From: Calvatia gigantea
Taxonomy: Eukaryota; Basidiomycota; Agaricomycetes; Agaricales; Lycoperdaceae
Assembly (NCBI GenBank): GCA_025093985.1
Contig: JACAAK010000052.1
Span: 1-21,797, forward strand
Length of the DNA stretch: 21,797 nucleotides
Reading direction: 5' to 3'
The notes beneath the pieces are model-generated. The model was not told where the DNA came from, did no database searches, and was given only the letters and a program-made list of their open reading frames with translations. Position 1 is the first letter of the stretch; each line of letters starts with the position of its first letter. The position numbers and the translations under genes are program-made. Positions 1-7,994 of this stretch are shown here, piece by piece.

Positions 1-141
1 CAATGTGGACTTGAAGTTGCTTTAGTGATTTTGCCGCTCTAGATTGATCGATTAACGGAATCTTGGGCAAGCTCATCAAAAATAGATCAAGATGTTATTC
101 ATATGGGGTCTACAAGACAAATGCATGTAATGACAAAGTTA
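1..141 (+). repeat. Degraded inverted copy of the adjacent receptor gene
   Basis: Read on the plus strand, this stretch matches the reverse complement of about 793-960, the middle of the receptor gene that lies on the minus strand here. The clearest match is 82-116 against 817-852, identical except for one T missing from a T run; another is 35-57 against about 880-901, with one extra T. The rest aligns only with many small insertions and deletions. The match is secure to about 117 and plausible to 141. The copy replaces the expected last residues of the receptor. It may be a fold-back read artefact at a contig end, or a real inverted duplication. Confidence 0.8.
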
Positions 142-2324
142 TAAAGTAACTTGCTGAAGCCCAATACTCTTTATCAAATAAGTTGGTAATACCAAAATTA
201 ATCACTGTTGGAACTTGATTGATCTGGGTTTTATAATTCGCCCCCACATCTACACGCGTCCAATCGTTTAATTTTAATGTATTCGCATTATTTGCGTACT
301 GACTACCTGTATAAACGACACGACCATTAATTGAAACATCTTGTGGTACAGGTAATTTCCAATCTGCTTCAACATTCGCCTGAAACTCCGGCACACCAAT
401 CACTTGGTTGCCATCAAACAAACCTTGATGCGTCTCTTTTTGCTCAGTATCAATCCATGTTGCACCACCTAAGATGCGAACTGCATCGGTTAATTGACCA
501 TAGGCATTAAATTCAATACCCTGATGAATATTTTTTGCATCAGTGGGTTGGGCTGAACCTGCCATATTTACAGCAGCTTTACGACGCTCAGTGTTGAAGT
601 AATTTAAACCACCACCAATTACACCATTTTCATATTTCAAGCCAATTTCTTTTTGTTTTGACACAAAAGGATCAGCCACATAATAGTTACCAGTACTATC
701 TAAAATGCCATCACCTTGAACCAAAGCTTCGACATAGTTGGTATAGACTGCTAGTTCAGGTGTAATTTTATAACTTACACCTAAAGCAGGTGTAACTTTA
801 TCTTATTAATGTTGTGCTTGTAGACCCCATATGAATAAACATCTTGATCTATTTCTTGATAACGTGCCCCAAGCATTACCGTTAATCGATCATCTAGAGC
901 GGAAATATTGTCACCTAAAGCCACACTTCTTAAAGTCGCCACATTCGCTTTCGGATAAGTTCCTTTAGAACCTAGCCATTTATCAATATTAAACTCATTA
1001 CTATAAATAGGGTTATAGAAGTTATCAGCCACTCCTGTAGCATAACCATAACTATAGCGCTTATCTGCTCGGTACATCGAACCAGACAAAACAACATTAT
1101 GGCTTAATGTACCAGTATTAAATTTGGTTTTAACACCCACTTCACCCGTATGGTTTTTATCTTTTCGTAAAATTGTTGAGGCAAATAAAGAGGCAGCGCC
1201 CGTTTCAGTATTGCTGAGTTGCTGACTAGAATATACGCCCGCTTCTTCACTCACACGGAAACCATAAGCAGCATATGCAGTCACTGCATCATTAAAGTCA
1301 TATTCTGCACGATAACTACAAAGACATCTTCCTCATTAGAATATGTCCATGATTGTCCATGATAATCCGCATATTGTGATGCACTTGGAACCGAAGTTAC
1401 CGCATTGGTCAAACGCAAACTTGGACGGTTTTCTTTAAGACGGTTGTTGTTGTACCCTAAATCGCCTGATAAGCGCAGTTGATCACCACGATAATCAAGC
1501 GCAATCGAAGCCAACCCAAGCGAATTATCTTCTTTTTCAACTTCTGTACCACCGCCATGGTATGCCGTATTTACACGTACACCATATTCATCATTTTCAT
1601 CATTTTCATCATTTTCATCATTTTCATCATTTTCATCATTTTCATCATTTTCATCATTTTCACCAAAACGTTCGGATACATCACTCGATAAGTAACCACC
1701 ATTAAAATCTGTACCTGCTGTTACACGTTTAAGCGGTTCATTGGCTGCGCGTTTAGGCACCAAGTTAACAGAACCACCAATGCCAGAACCTCCCGGCATT
1801 GCACCATTTAAAAATGCTGAAGCACCTTTGAAAACTTCAACTCGCTCAAATAATTCTGTAGGAATGTATTGACGCGGCAAAATCCCATACAAGCCATTAT
1901 AACTTGTATCATCAGAGGCCAAAACGAAACCACGAATAAAGTAAGTTTCCTGAAAGTTACCAAAACCTTTCGCTAAACGAACGGATGGATCAACTTGTAA
2001 AACATCCCCAACACTCTTTGCTTGACGTTCTTGAATGTATTGGTTGGTATAGCTGGTTAAGCTAAATGGGTTATCTAAATTTTTCTGGTTACCAAAGACA
2101 CCTACTCGCCCGCCAGCCGCGACCTGTCCACCAGCGAAAGCCTCCATTAAACCATTTGCAGAAGCATCGGCACTTGCAACTATACGGATTGTTTCCAAAG
2201 CTGTAACATTACTCGCCTGAGATGATGAGTCAGATTCAACGACAACTGGAGCTTCGGCAGAATGTGAAATACTGTACCCAGATACACATACCATCATTAA
2301 CACCAATGGTTTCAGCTTAACCAT
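142..2324 (-). pseudogene. TonB-dependent siderophore receptor, frame-broken and 3'-truncated
   Basis: Outer-membrane ferric-siderophore receptor, energised by TonB-ExbB-ExbD. The N-terminal part (1281-2324) has a signal peptide of about 22 residues ending HSA, a TonB-box-like ETIRIVA, and a plug with FIRGF, VEVFKGASAFLNG and GGSVNLVPKRA, in the style of FhuA/FcuA/FpvA receptors. The barrel continues in two other frames (781-1284, then about 142-800) as far as NLFDKEYWAS. Joining the frames needs one base restored at the AA of 1314-1315 and one at the TT of 803-804. After YWASASY the homology stops at the inverted copy, so the last beta strand and terminal aromatic residue are absent. The start ATG at 2324 follows GGTAGGAA. 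The exact siderophore cannot be told. Confidence 0.88.
1591..1662 (-). repeat. Eight perfect 9-bp tandem repeats encoding Glu-Asn-Asp
   Basis: The plus-strand unit TCATTTTCA occurs eight times without interruption. On the coding strand it reads GAA AAT GAT, giving (END)8 followed by Glu-Tyr. The repeat sits just after SERFG and before YGVRVN, where related receptors have a short periplasmic turn between early barrel strands. The unit is a multiple of three, so copy-number change alters the length of an acidic loop by three residues at a time and does not switch the gene off. Confidence 0.95.
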
Positions 2325-2363
2325 TTCCTACCTTTTTCATCAATCTAAAATTCGAGCCTGATA

Positions 2364-2382
2364 GTAAATGAGAATTAATTAT
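2364..2382. promoter_or_regulatory. Candidate Fur box upstream of the first receptor
   Basis: The 19 bases starting GTAAATGAGAATTAATTAT match the Fur consensus GATAATGATAATCATTATC at 11 of 19 positions by my hand count. They lie about 40 bp upstream of the receptor start at 2324. This is weaker than the site before the second receptor, but the position suits iron repression. Confidence 0.45.
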
Positions 2383-2437
2383 TCCATTGTTATAACTTAT
2401 GATGTCAGACAACTGATTGACTTTTACTTTAAGATTC

Positions 2438-3061
2438 TCATATTACTAGTCCATCTAATAACAAAACGATTGCAAAAGAGGCAAAGCAGCACCCTGACAT
2501 CTTATAAAGCCAGTTGAGTCGCTGAGTTAAAAAATGATTCCAGCACTTCCAACTCAATAACTTAAGCAACAACAGATTCCACATCAGAACCACAGCCACC
2601 ATCCAGAGACTCATTAAGAGCAAGGTACAAACATCAGATTTTGAATAAACCAGCAATATCAAACTACTATAGAACATCATATTTTTAGGGTTCAGCAAAC
2701 TTGACTGTAAACCTTGAGTAAAACATAGAATTTTAGTTTGATGAGGTATGGAATCATGTGCTTGAACATCAACATTTTCATGATGCTTATAGCGAAAACA
2801 CTGTATAGACAAATACAACAAATACGCAACACCTAATCCGCGTAGCAACATCAGAACAAAAGCATGAATATGCCCAAGCCCCCCCAGTAAAGTAAAAATC
2901 AGCGCTAGAATAAAAGCATTCCCAGCTACAATACCGAAAACTGTATATCGTGCTCTTCTTTGACCACTGTTTAATGCCGTCATCAGAATCAGGAAAAAAT
3001 CAGGGCCAGGAGAAAGCAAAGCCACAAAATGCGTCACAGCAATAACAATAAAAAGCTCCAT
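2438..3061 (-). CDS. LysE/RhtB-family amino-acid exporter
   Basis: Inner-membrane exporter of about 207 residues, normal for the LysE/RhtB family, which exports amino acids or related small metabolites. The N-terminus has the family signature around ALLSPGPDFFLIL, followed by SGQRRARYTVFGIVAG and a run of hydrophobic helices; NPKNMMFYSS is the conserved second-half motif. The ATG at 3061 is preferred over a GTG one codon earlier because GAGAG lies about 9 bases upstream. It is 47 bp downstream of an AraC-type regulator on the same strand, a common pairing in which the regulator controls the exporter. The substrate cannot be read from sequence. Confidence 0.9.
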   Translation of the reverse strand: MELFIVIAVTHFVALLSPGPDFFLILMTALNSGQRRARYTVFGIVAGNAFILALIFTLLGGLGHIHAFVLMLLRGLGVAYLLYLSIQCFRYKHHENVDVQAHDSIPHQTKILCFTQGLQSSLLNPKNMMFYSSLILLVYSKSDVCTLLLMSLWMVAVVLMWNLLLLKLLSWKCWNHFLTQRLNWLYKMSGCCFASFAIVLLLDGLVI

Positions 3062-3108
3062 CACTAATCTCTCTTTAAAAGTGAGACAAGCCTAACGATG
3101 GATGAAGA

Positions 3109-3959
3109 TCAACTCTTGGATAAAATTGCGCGATGTTGCTTTTGATAGAGCTTAGGCGTAGTGCCCGTTAAATTTTTAAAAACACGATGAAAATGACTTT
3201 GGTCACTAAAGCCCAACGTATAACTCAGTTGCGCAATATCCATACCTTGTTTTAAAAAGATGCGTGCATCATTAATTTTATGATTCAATTGATAAGCGTG
3301 CGGCGTCATGCCTAAAAATGATTTAAATAGCCGAATAATGGCATACCGACTCAACTGGACTTCTTGCGACATTTGCTCTAATGATAAAAACGCGTCAGTA
3401 TCCTGAATCATCGATAAAAGCTGCTTAAACTCTTGCTGTGCATAGTGTTGAGGAGCAAGCAGTTCTAGCTGAATATATGGAAATAAAAGCTCAGTAAGTG
3501 TTGTGATTAAGCTTTGTTCTTTTTCCCAATAAGACAGTGCAGTATCAAATAATTGACTGTTAAGACAACTAAAGTCTTGATACATCTTAGGCTGTTTATA
3601 CAACACAGGTTTGAACTGCGGTATGTCTTGATAAGTATCTTTATGTGCTGTTTCTTGTAATAACTGATTCAACCAATGTGCATCTAAATGCATCATTTGG
3701 TAGCTCCAAGCCTGATCTGGAACAGGATTACACGCATGTTCTACATGTGCAGGAACCAATACCAAGGTACCCGCGTCTATTTGTTGCGCTCCACCAAAAT
3801 GACTAGGAAAATACTGTTGCCTTGATCCACCGCTCCAATTGAAAATGTCGGATGACTATGGGCTTTATAACAAGCACGACTTGCACATGCCCGACGTGTT
3901 TCCACATAAGGCATGTGCACGTCACTCCAAAATTCAACTGAAGTACCTTGCTCTTTCAT
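3109..3959 (-). pseudogene. AraC-family transcriptional regulator, frameshifted
   Basis: DNA-binding regulator with an N-terminal cupin-like sensing domain (AHSHPTFSIGAVDQG, later LVLVPAHVEHACNP) and a C-terminal double HTH of the AraC type (LEQMSQEVQLSRYAIIRLFK, then LSYTLGFSDQSHFHRVFK, GTTPKLYQ). The two parts are in different frames. The break is in the AAAA run at 3808-3811 (TTTT on the coding strand); one extra T restores a continuous protein of roughly 283 residues from the ATG at 3959. A GTG at 3971, closer to the gpx stop, is an alternative start. It lies between gpx and the LysE exporter and probably controls the exporter. As given it would yield only a 60-residue fragment. Confidence 0.88.
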
Positions 3960-3980
3960 CACTGACGACACATCAACCGA

Positions 3981-4463
3981 TTATTGTTGTAATGCTTTTT
4001 CAATATCTGCCTGAATGGCTTCAGGCTTGGTGGTTGGCGCATAACGATTAATTACTTTGCCATCTTTACCAATCAAGAATTTTGTAAAATTCCACTTAAT
4101 GCCGCTGCCGAGAATCCCTTTGCTGTTATTGGTTAAATAACGGAATATGGCGTGGGCTTCAGGGCCTTTAACATCGACTTTGGAAAACATGGGAAAAGTC
4201 ACCCCATAGTTTTTCTGACAATACGTTCCTATTTGCTCATTACTTCCCGGATCTTGCCCCCCAAACTGATTACAAGGGAAGCCTAACACCTCAAACCCTT
4301 GTGCATGATATTGCTCGTAAATTTTCTCTAATCCCGCAAATTGTGGTGTAAACCCACATTTACTGGCCGTATTGACGATGAGCAGCACTTCGCCCTCATA
4401 GTCAGCAAAGGCTTTATTTTTTCCATCTAACAATTCCGCTTCAAACTGATAAATGTTGGTCAT
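3981..4463 (-). CDS. Glutathione peroxidase-family thiol peroxidase
   Basis: Cytosolic peroxidase of 160 residues, the usual length of bacterial Gpx/BtuE proteins; it reduces hydrogen peroxide and organic hydroperoxides with thioredoxin or glutathione. Visible motifs are NTASKCGFTPQ (peroxidatic Cys, about residue 36), GFPCNQFGGQDPG (conserved Gln and second Cys), and KWNFTKFLI (conserved Trp-Asn-Phe-Thr-Lys). The start overlaps the msrB stop as ATGA, so the two are translationally coupled and act together: MsrB repairs oxidised methionine while this removes peroxides. The AraC-type gene begins within about 20 bp downstream. Confidence 0.94.
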   Translation of the reverse strand: MTNIYQFEAELLDGKNKAFADYEGEVLLIVNTASKCGFTPQFAGLEKIYEQYHAQGFEVLGFPCNQFGGQDPGSNEQIGTYCQKNYGVTFPMFSKVDVKGPEAHAIFRYLTNNSKGILGSGIKWNFTKFLIGKDGKVINRYAPTTKPEAIQADIEKALQQ

Positions 4464-4879
4464 GGATAAGTATCCTCATCACTTTTTTCTTGTGTTTCTA
4501 GTTCTAATGAAGCCGAGTTTACACAGTAACGTAAACCTGTAGGCTCAGGTCCATCTGTAAAAACATGGCCTAAATGAGCATCACAGTGATGACATACAAT
4601 TTCGGTACGCACCATGCCATGTGTTGTATCTTGATGCTCTTCTATCACAGTCGTATTGAGTGGCTTATAAAAACTTGGCCAGCCGCAACCACTGTCATAT
4701 TTATTTTCAGAATTAAATAATGGCGTACCACAGCAGCGACATACATAAGTGCCGGCTTGTTTAGTATTCCAATATTTCCCCGTAAAGGCTGGTTCCGTCC
4801 CCTTTTGTCGCGTAATGCGAAATTCGTCAGGTGATAACTCTCTTTGCCATTCTCGGTCTGTTTTATTGAGTTTTCCCAT
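4460..4879 (-). CDS. msrB: Peptide-methionine (R)-S-oxide reductase MsrB
   Basis: Reduces methionine-R-sulfoxide in proteins, using thioredoxin. The protein has 139 residues, standard for MsrB. Two CxxC zinc pairs are visible (VCRCCGTPLF and CHHCDAHLGHVF), together with the family block SGCGWPSFYKPL and the catalytic RYCVNSASLEL near the C-terminus. The ATG at 4879 is chosen over a GTG two codons upstream because AAGGGA lies 8 bases before it. First gene of a minus-strand run msrB-gpx-araC-lysE. Confidence 0.96.
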   Translation of the reverse strand: MGKLNKTDREWQRELSPDEFRITRQKGTEPAFTGKYWNTKQAGTYVCRCCGTPLFNSENKYDSGCGWPSFYKPLNTTVIEEHQDTTHGMVRTEIVCHHCDAHLGHVFTDGPEPTGLRYCVNSASLELETQEKSDEDTYP

Positions 4880-4910
4880 GATCACGTCCCTTTCTATTTT
4901 GCTATTTAAA

Positions 4911-4925
4911 ATAGGATAATCCTAT
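4911..4925. promoter_or_regulatory. Palindrome upstream of msrB, possible operator
   Basis: ATAGGAT-A-ATCCTAT is a perfect inverted repeat with 7-base arms around one base. It lies about 32 bp upstream of the msrB start, in the 228-bp divergent gap before the aminotransferase gene. No matching regulator is recognised; it could simply be a chance AT-rich palindrome. Confidence 0.35.
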
Positions 4926-5107
4926 ATTTACGTGATTCAACTTAAAATTTCTAGTGTTTAGTTCACAATTTACAAAAGACCTATAATTCCAATAAAAGCA
5001 AAAAGAAAGCAATTAATAAAAATGGTAAGCAATTTATTTTCTTAAATGCTTTTTTGTGAGCAAATTTAGTGTTAGTCTTATTGACATTCTTGCTCAGGAT
5101 TAAAAAA

Positions 5108-6538
5108 ATGTCGCAAAAAAAGAGCGTTATTTTTAAACATCTACTGCCTGTGATTAAACAATATCAACAGGTGGGTTTTACGCATGAAAAAATTGTTGCT
5201 TTACTCAGAGATGAACATGATCTCGACCTGGTGACAACTGAAACATTTAAAAGCTATTTATACCGTTATGCAAAAGTGACCTCCACTCTTTCCGAGAACA
5301 TCAAAATGCCGAACACTCTCCAAACCCCACGCGAAATAAAAAAATCGTCTAAGCTCGAGCATGTATGCTACGACATCCGTGGACCAGTGTTACGAGCGGC
5401 CAATGAAATGGAAGAAGCCGGCCATAAGATTATCAAACTCAACATTGGTAACCCTGCACCGTTTGGTTTTGAAGCTCCTCAAGAAATTATTAATGATGTG
5501 GCTTTAAACCTGCCAAATGCAGTGGGTTATACCGACTCAAAAGGGATTTTCCCTGCGCGTAAAGCCATCTGTCAGTACTATCAGCAAAAAGGCATCTTAG
5601 ATATGCATGTCAATGACGTGTATATCGGAAATGGTGTCTCTGAATTGATTGTGATGGCCATGCAAGGCTTGTTAGATGATGGTGACGAGATGCTCGTGCC
5701 AATGCCTGACTACCCCCTTTGGACGGCTGCGGTAAATCTTTCAGGCGGTACAGCTATTCATTATAAATGTGATGAAGAAAACTTTTGGTATCCCGATATT
5801 GCGGATATGGAGAGTAAAATCACACCACGTACCCGTGGTATCGTGATTATCAATCCAAACAACCCAACAGGTGCAGTTTATCCACGCCATGTACTTGAGC
5901 AAATCGTCGCATTGGCTAAAAAGCATGATTTGATTTTGTTTGCAGATGAAATTTACGACAAAATCGTTTATGACGGTATTGAACATGTTTCTGTAGCAGC
6001 ATTAGCTGGTGACCAACTCTGTATCTCTTTCAATGGTTTATCTAAAGCATACCGTATTGCGGGTTACCGTTCAGGCTGGATGGCAATCACAGGCGATAAG
6101 TCTCGTGCAGTCGACTATATTGAAGGTCTAGACATGCTCGCTTCTATGCGTTTGTGTGCTAACCACCAAGCTCAGTATGCCATTCAAACTGCTTTAGGCG
6201 GCTACCAGTCAATCAATGATTTAATTCGCCCAGGTGGTCGTTTATACGAACAGCGTAATATCGCTTGGCAAATGTTGAATGACATTCCAGGCGTATCGTG
6301 TGTTAAACCTGAAGGCGCAATGTATTGCTTCCCGAAATTGGACCCAGAAATCTATCCAGTTCAAGATGACGAAAAACTGATGCTTGATCTACTTCGTGCG
6401 GAAAAAGTACTTCTGGTTCAAGGCACAGGCTTTAACTGGCCAACACCAGATCATTTCCGTGTGGTGTTCTTACCTGCTGAAAATGAACTACGTGAAGCTA
6501 TTACCCGAGTAGGTCGTTTCCTTGCGAAAATGCGTTAA
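5108..6538 (+). CDS. alaA: Alanine aminotransferase AlaA with N-terminal HTH-like extension
   Basis: PLP-dependent fold-type I aminotransferase that makes alanine from pyruvate, with glutamate as donor. From about residue 75 it follows E. coli AlaA closely: CYDIRGPVL, LNIGNPAPFGF, IYIGNGVSELI, INPNNPTGAVYP, FADEIYDKIVYDG and the PLP lysine in FNGLSKAYRIAG. The ATG at 5108 (AGGA about 9 bases upstream) gives 476 residues against about 405 in E. coli; a GTG at 5069 is less likely. The extra N-terminus (LLPVIKQYQQVGFTHEKIVALLRDEHD, split here for reading as two helices, then TTETFKSYLYRYAK) resembles small helix-turn-helix domains of plasmid TraK/MobC-like proteins. An internal ATG at 5306 would give a 410-residue enzyme without it. 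Monocistronic, ended by a terminator. Confidence 0.92.
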   Translation: MSQKKSVIFKHLLPVIKQYQQVGFTHEKIVALLRDEHDLDLVTTETFKSYLYRYAKVTSTLSENIKMPNTLQTPREIKKSSKLEHVCYDIRGPVLRAANEMEEAGHKIIKLNIGNPAPFGFEAPQEIINDVALNLPNAVGYTDSKGIFPARKAICQYYQQKGILDMHVNDVYIGNGVSELIVMAMQGLLDDGDEMLVPMPDYPLWTAAVNLSGGTAIHYKCDEENFWYPDIADMESKITPRTRGIVIINPNNPTGAVYPRHVLEQIVALAKKHDLILFADEIYDKIVYDGIEHVSVAALAGDQLCISFNGLSKAYRIAGYRSGWMAITGDKSRAVDYIEGLDMLASMRLCANHQAQYAIQTALGGYQSINDLIRPGGRLYEQRNIAWQMLNDIPGVSCVKPEGAMYCFPKLDPEIYPVQDDEKLMLDLLRAEKVLLVQGTGFNWPTPDHFRVVFLPAENELREAITRVGRFLAKMR

Positions 6539-6548
6539 TTGATCACTT

Positions 6549-6580
6549 AAAAAAGCCGTACTTTATGTACGGTTTTTTTA
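6549..6580 (+). terminator. Terminator after alaA
   Basis: An A-run, then CCGTAC (6556-6561), loop TTTAT, GTACGG (6567-6572) and a run of seven T. It starts 11 bp after the alaA stop. Confidence 0.9.
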
Positions 6581-6677
6581 TTTACAAAACTGTAATACTT
6601 CACTTTTTAAGTTTGGCATAAGTTTAAATTAAGCAGCCACATTGCTGTGATTCCATGTAAATGATGGGGAGTCGCTT

Positions 6678-6881
6678 ATGGGGACAATTGCGGTAACATC
6701 TTGGAAATACAATGCTTCCACACGCTATTTAAAAATTTTCTATGCCGATGGTTCAGGCGAGCTGTACCACCCTGTGCCTGAATTTATTTATAACAACTTA
6801 GTTCGATGTAATAATAAAACAGCTTTTGTTCATAAATATTTAGAATATGATTTGCACTTTACGCGCTTAAGTATTCATTAA
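6678..6881 (+). CDS. KTSC-domain small protein
   Basis: A 67-residue protein with no signal peptide. The pattern WKYNASTRYLKIFYADGSG, then LYHPVPEFIYNNLVRCNN and a final HKYLEYDLHFTRL fits the KTSC domain (PF13619), a short fold of unknown biochemical role sometimes linked to RNA or Lys-tRNA synthetase-like proteins. The ATG at 6678 is preceded by GGGGAG with 7-base spacing. It stands alone between two terminators. Confidence 0.8.
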   Translation: MGTIAVTSWKYNASTRYLKIFYADGSGELYHPVPEFIYNNLVRCNNKTAFVHKYLEYDLHFTRLSIH

Positions 6882-6893
6882 TTTTTGAAGCTC

Positions 6894-6921
6894 AAACAAT
6901 CAGGATTTATCCTGATTGTTT
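6894..6921. terminator. Bidirectional terminator between convergent genes
   Basis: A perfect 13-bp inverted repeat, AAACAATCAGGAT / ATCCTGATTGTTT, with a two-base centre and T runs on both sides. The stop codon of the methyltransferase gene (6907-6909) lies at its centre. Confidence 0.88.
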
Positions 6922-7509
6922 TTCATGATTCCACGTCACCACCAACAAGCCCGCACCAATCGCTAATGTAGACAGATTAAACTGTCCGTCCTGCTGAATA
7001 ATCGCGATGAAGTCCTTGACTTGATCTGCATGCGATAGAACATTATCAACTACCAAAACTCCGCGTGAAACACACATTAGTCGTTTCAAATCTGGCCAAT
7101 AGTCGACATAAGCATCACGTTCAGCATCTAGCAATATAAAATCAAAGTTGGCTTGCGACTGCTTCAAATATGCAGCTGCGTCACCCACCCAAAACTCAAC
7201 GCCATTGGATAAATTGAAATCTGCAAGATGCCTCGCGGCTTGTTGACTTCTGTCAGCATCAATTTCCAAAGTGGTTAATCGAGCATTCACTTGTTGCGCT
7301 GCATATGCCAACCATAAGGTTGAGTAGCCCGTTGATGTTCCTATTTCTAATATCTGCTGAGGCTGCTGAATATGAACCAGTTGCGCCAAAAATTGTGCAG
7401 ACTCAGGCTCAATATTGCGAAAGCGCGCGATGCGATCTGCTTGCGTACTGTCATGTTCTTGAAAGCGTTGATATAAGGCCGATACTTTACTCAAAAATTC
7501 TGCATGCAC
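6907..7509 (-). CDS. O-methyltransferase (class I SAM-dependent)
   Basis: About 200 residues, matching the small bacterial O-methyltransferases related to caffeoyl-CoA O-methyltransferase. The SAM-binding loop is ILEIGTSTGYSTLWLA; LTTLEID is the acidic ribose-binding position; FDFILLDAERDAYVDYW and GVLVVDNVL are the usual later motifs. The GTG at 7509 is preferred over a TTG at 7515 because GAGGGGG lies 8 bases before the GTG but only 2 before the TTG. The natural substrate is unknown. The DUF1653 gene lies 28 bp upstream on the same strand, so the two may share a transcript. Confidence 0.88.
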   Translation of the reverse strand: MHAEFLSKVSALYQRFQEHDSTQADRIARFRNIEPESAQFLAQLVHIQQPQQILEIGTSTGYSTLWLAYAAQQVNARLTTLEIDADRSQQAARHLADFNLSNGVEFWVGDAAAYLKQSQANFDFILLDAERDAYVDYWPDLKRLMCVSRGVLVVDNVLSHADQVKDFIAIIQQDGQFNLSTLAIGAGLLVVTWNHEKQSG

Positions 7510-7537
7510 AATCAAATCCCCCTCTACTTTACTTAGC

Positions 7538-7756
7538 TTATACTTCTTGAATCAGTTTAAATCGCTCAACTTCACGGTCATCTTCTATCATTACCGTTTC
7601 AGTAAACATGGCAAGTGGACGTACCCAAATCGAGTAATCACCATATAAACACTGATAAACTACCAGTTTTTCTTCGGTTTCACTATGCGTCGCTACATGT
7701 AAAACTTGATACAGTTGCCCTTTATAATGCTGATAGATACCACGCTGTAGTTGCAT
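7538..7756 (-). CDS. DUF1653-domain small protein
   Basis: A 72-residue protein with the DUF1653 (PF07866) pattern: GIYQHYKGQLYQVLHVATHSET near the N-terminus, then VVYQCLYGDYSIWVRPL and MFTETV. Its function is not established. The ATG at 7756 follows GGGAAG at about 8 bases; a GTG one codon earlier is less likely. Probable first gene of a pair with the O-methyltransferase. Confidence 0.87.
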   Translation of the reverse strand: MQLQRGIYQHYKGQLYQVLHVATHSETEEKLVVYQCLYGDYSIWVRPLAMFTETVMIEDDREVERFKLIQEV

Positions 7757-7994
7757 CACTTGCTTCCCTATTTTTTAACTGTCTCGATCATACCTAATTT
7801 ATACGGCTTAAACTGCAAATCACTTGAAGAATCATTTAAATCCCCCATATAGCTTTATGAAATGATTGAAGAAAATATCTTTAAATCTATAAAACCGATT
7901 ATCAAAATAAAAACAAACTGTTTTATCTATTTTTAAATTTACTCTATGATTCTTCTATCAAATAAATTTATAGACTGCTTTGGAGAGCTTAACA

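Noticed and set aside
1591..1662. Repeat as an on/off phase-variation switch
   Set aside because: The unit is 9 bp, so gain or loss of copies keeps the frame. Only loop length would vary.
1591..1662. CRISPR array
   Set aside because: The units are contiguous 9-mers with no spacers, inside a coding frame.
1479..1691. Plus-strand open frame with a poly (Phe-Ile-Ile) stretch
   Set aside because: It is the antisense reading of the receptor's 9-bp repeats; there is no ribosome site and the composition is implausible.
7920..7975. OxyR-binding site before ahpF
   Set aside because: Several CTAT/ATAG tetranucleotides occur, but their order and spacing do not fit the ATAG-N7-CTAT-N7-ATAG-N7-CTAT pattern.
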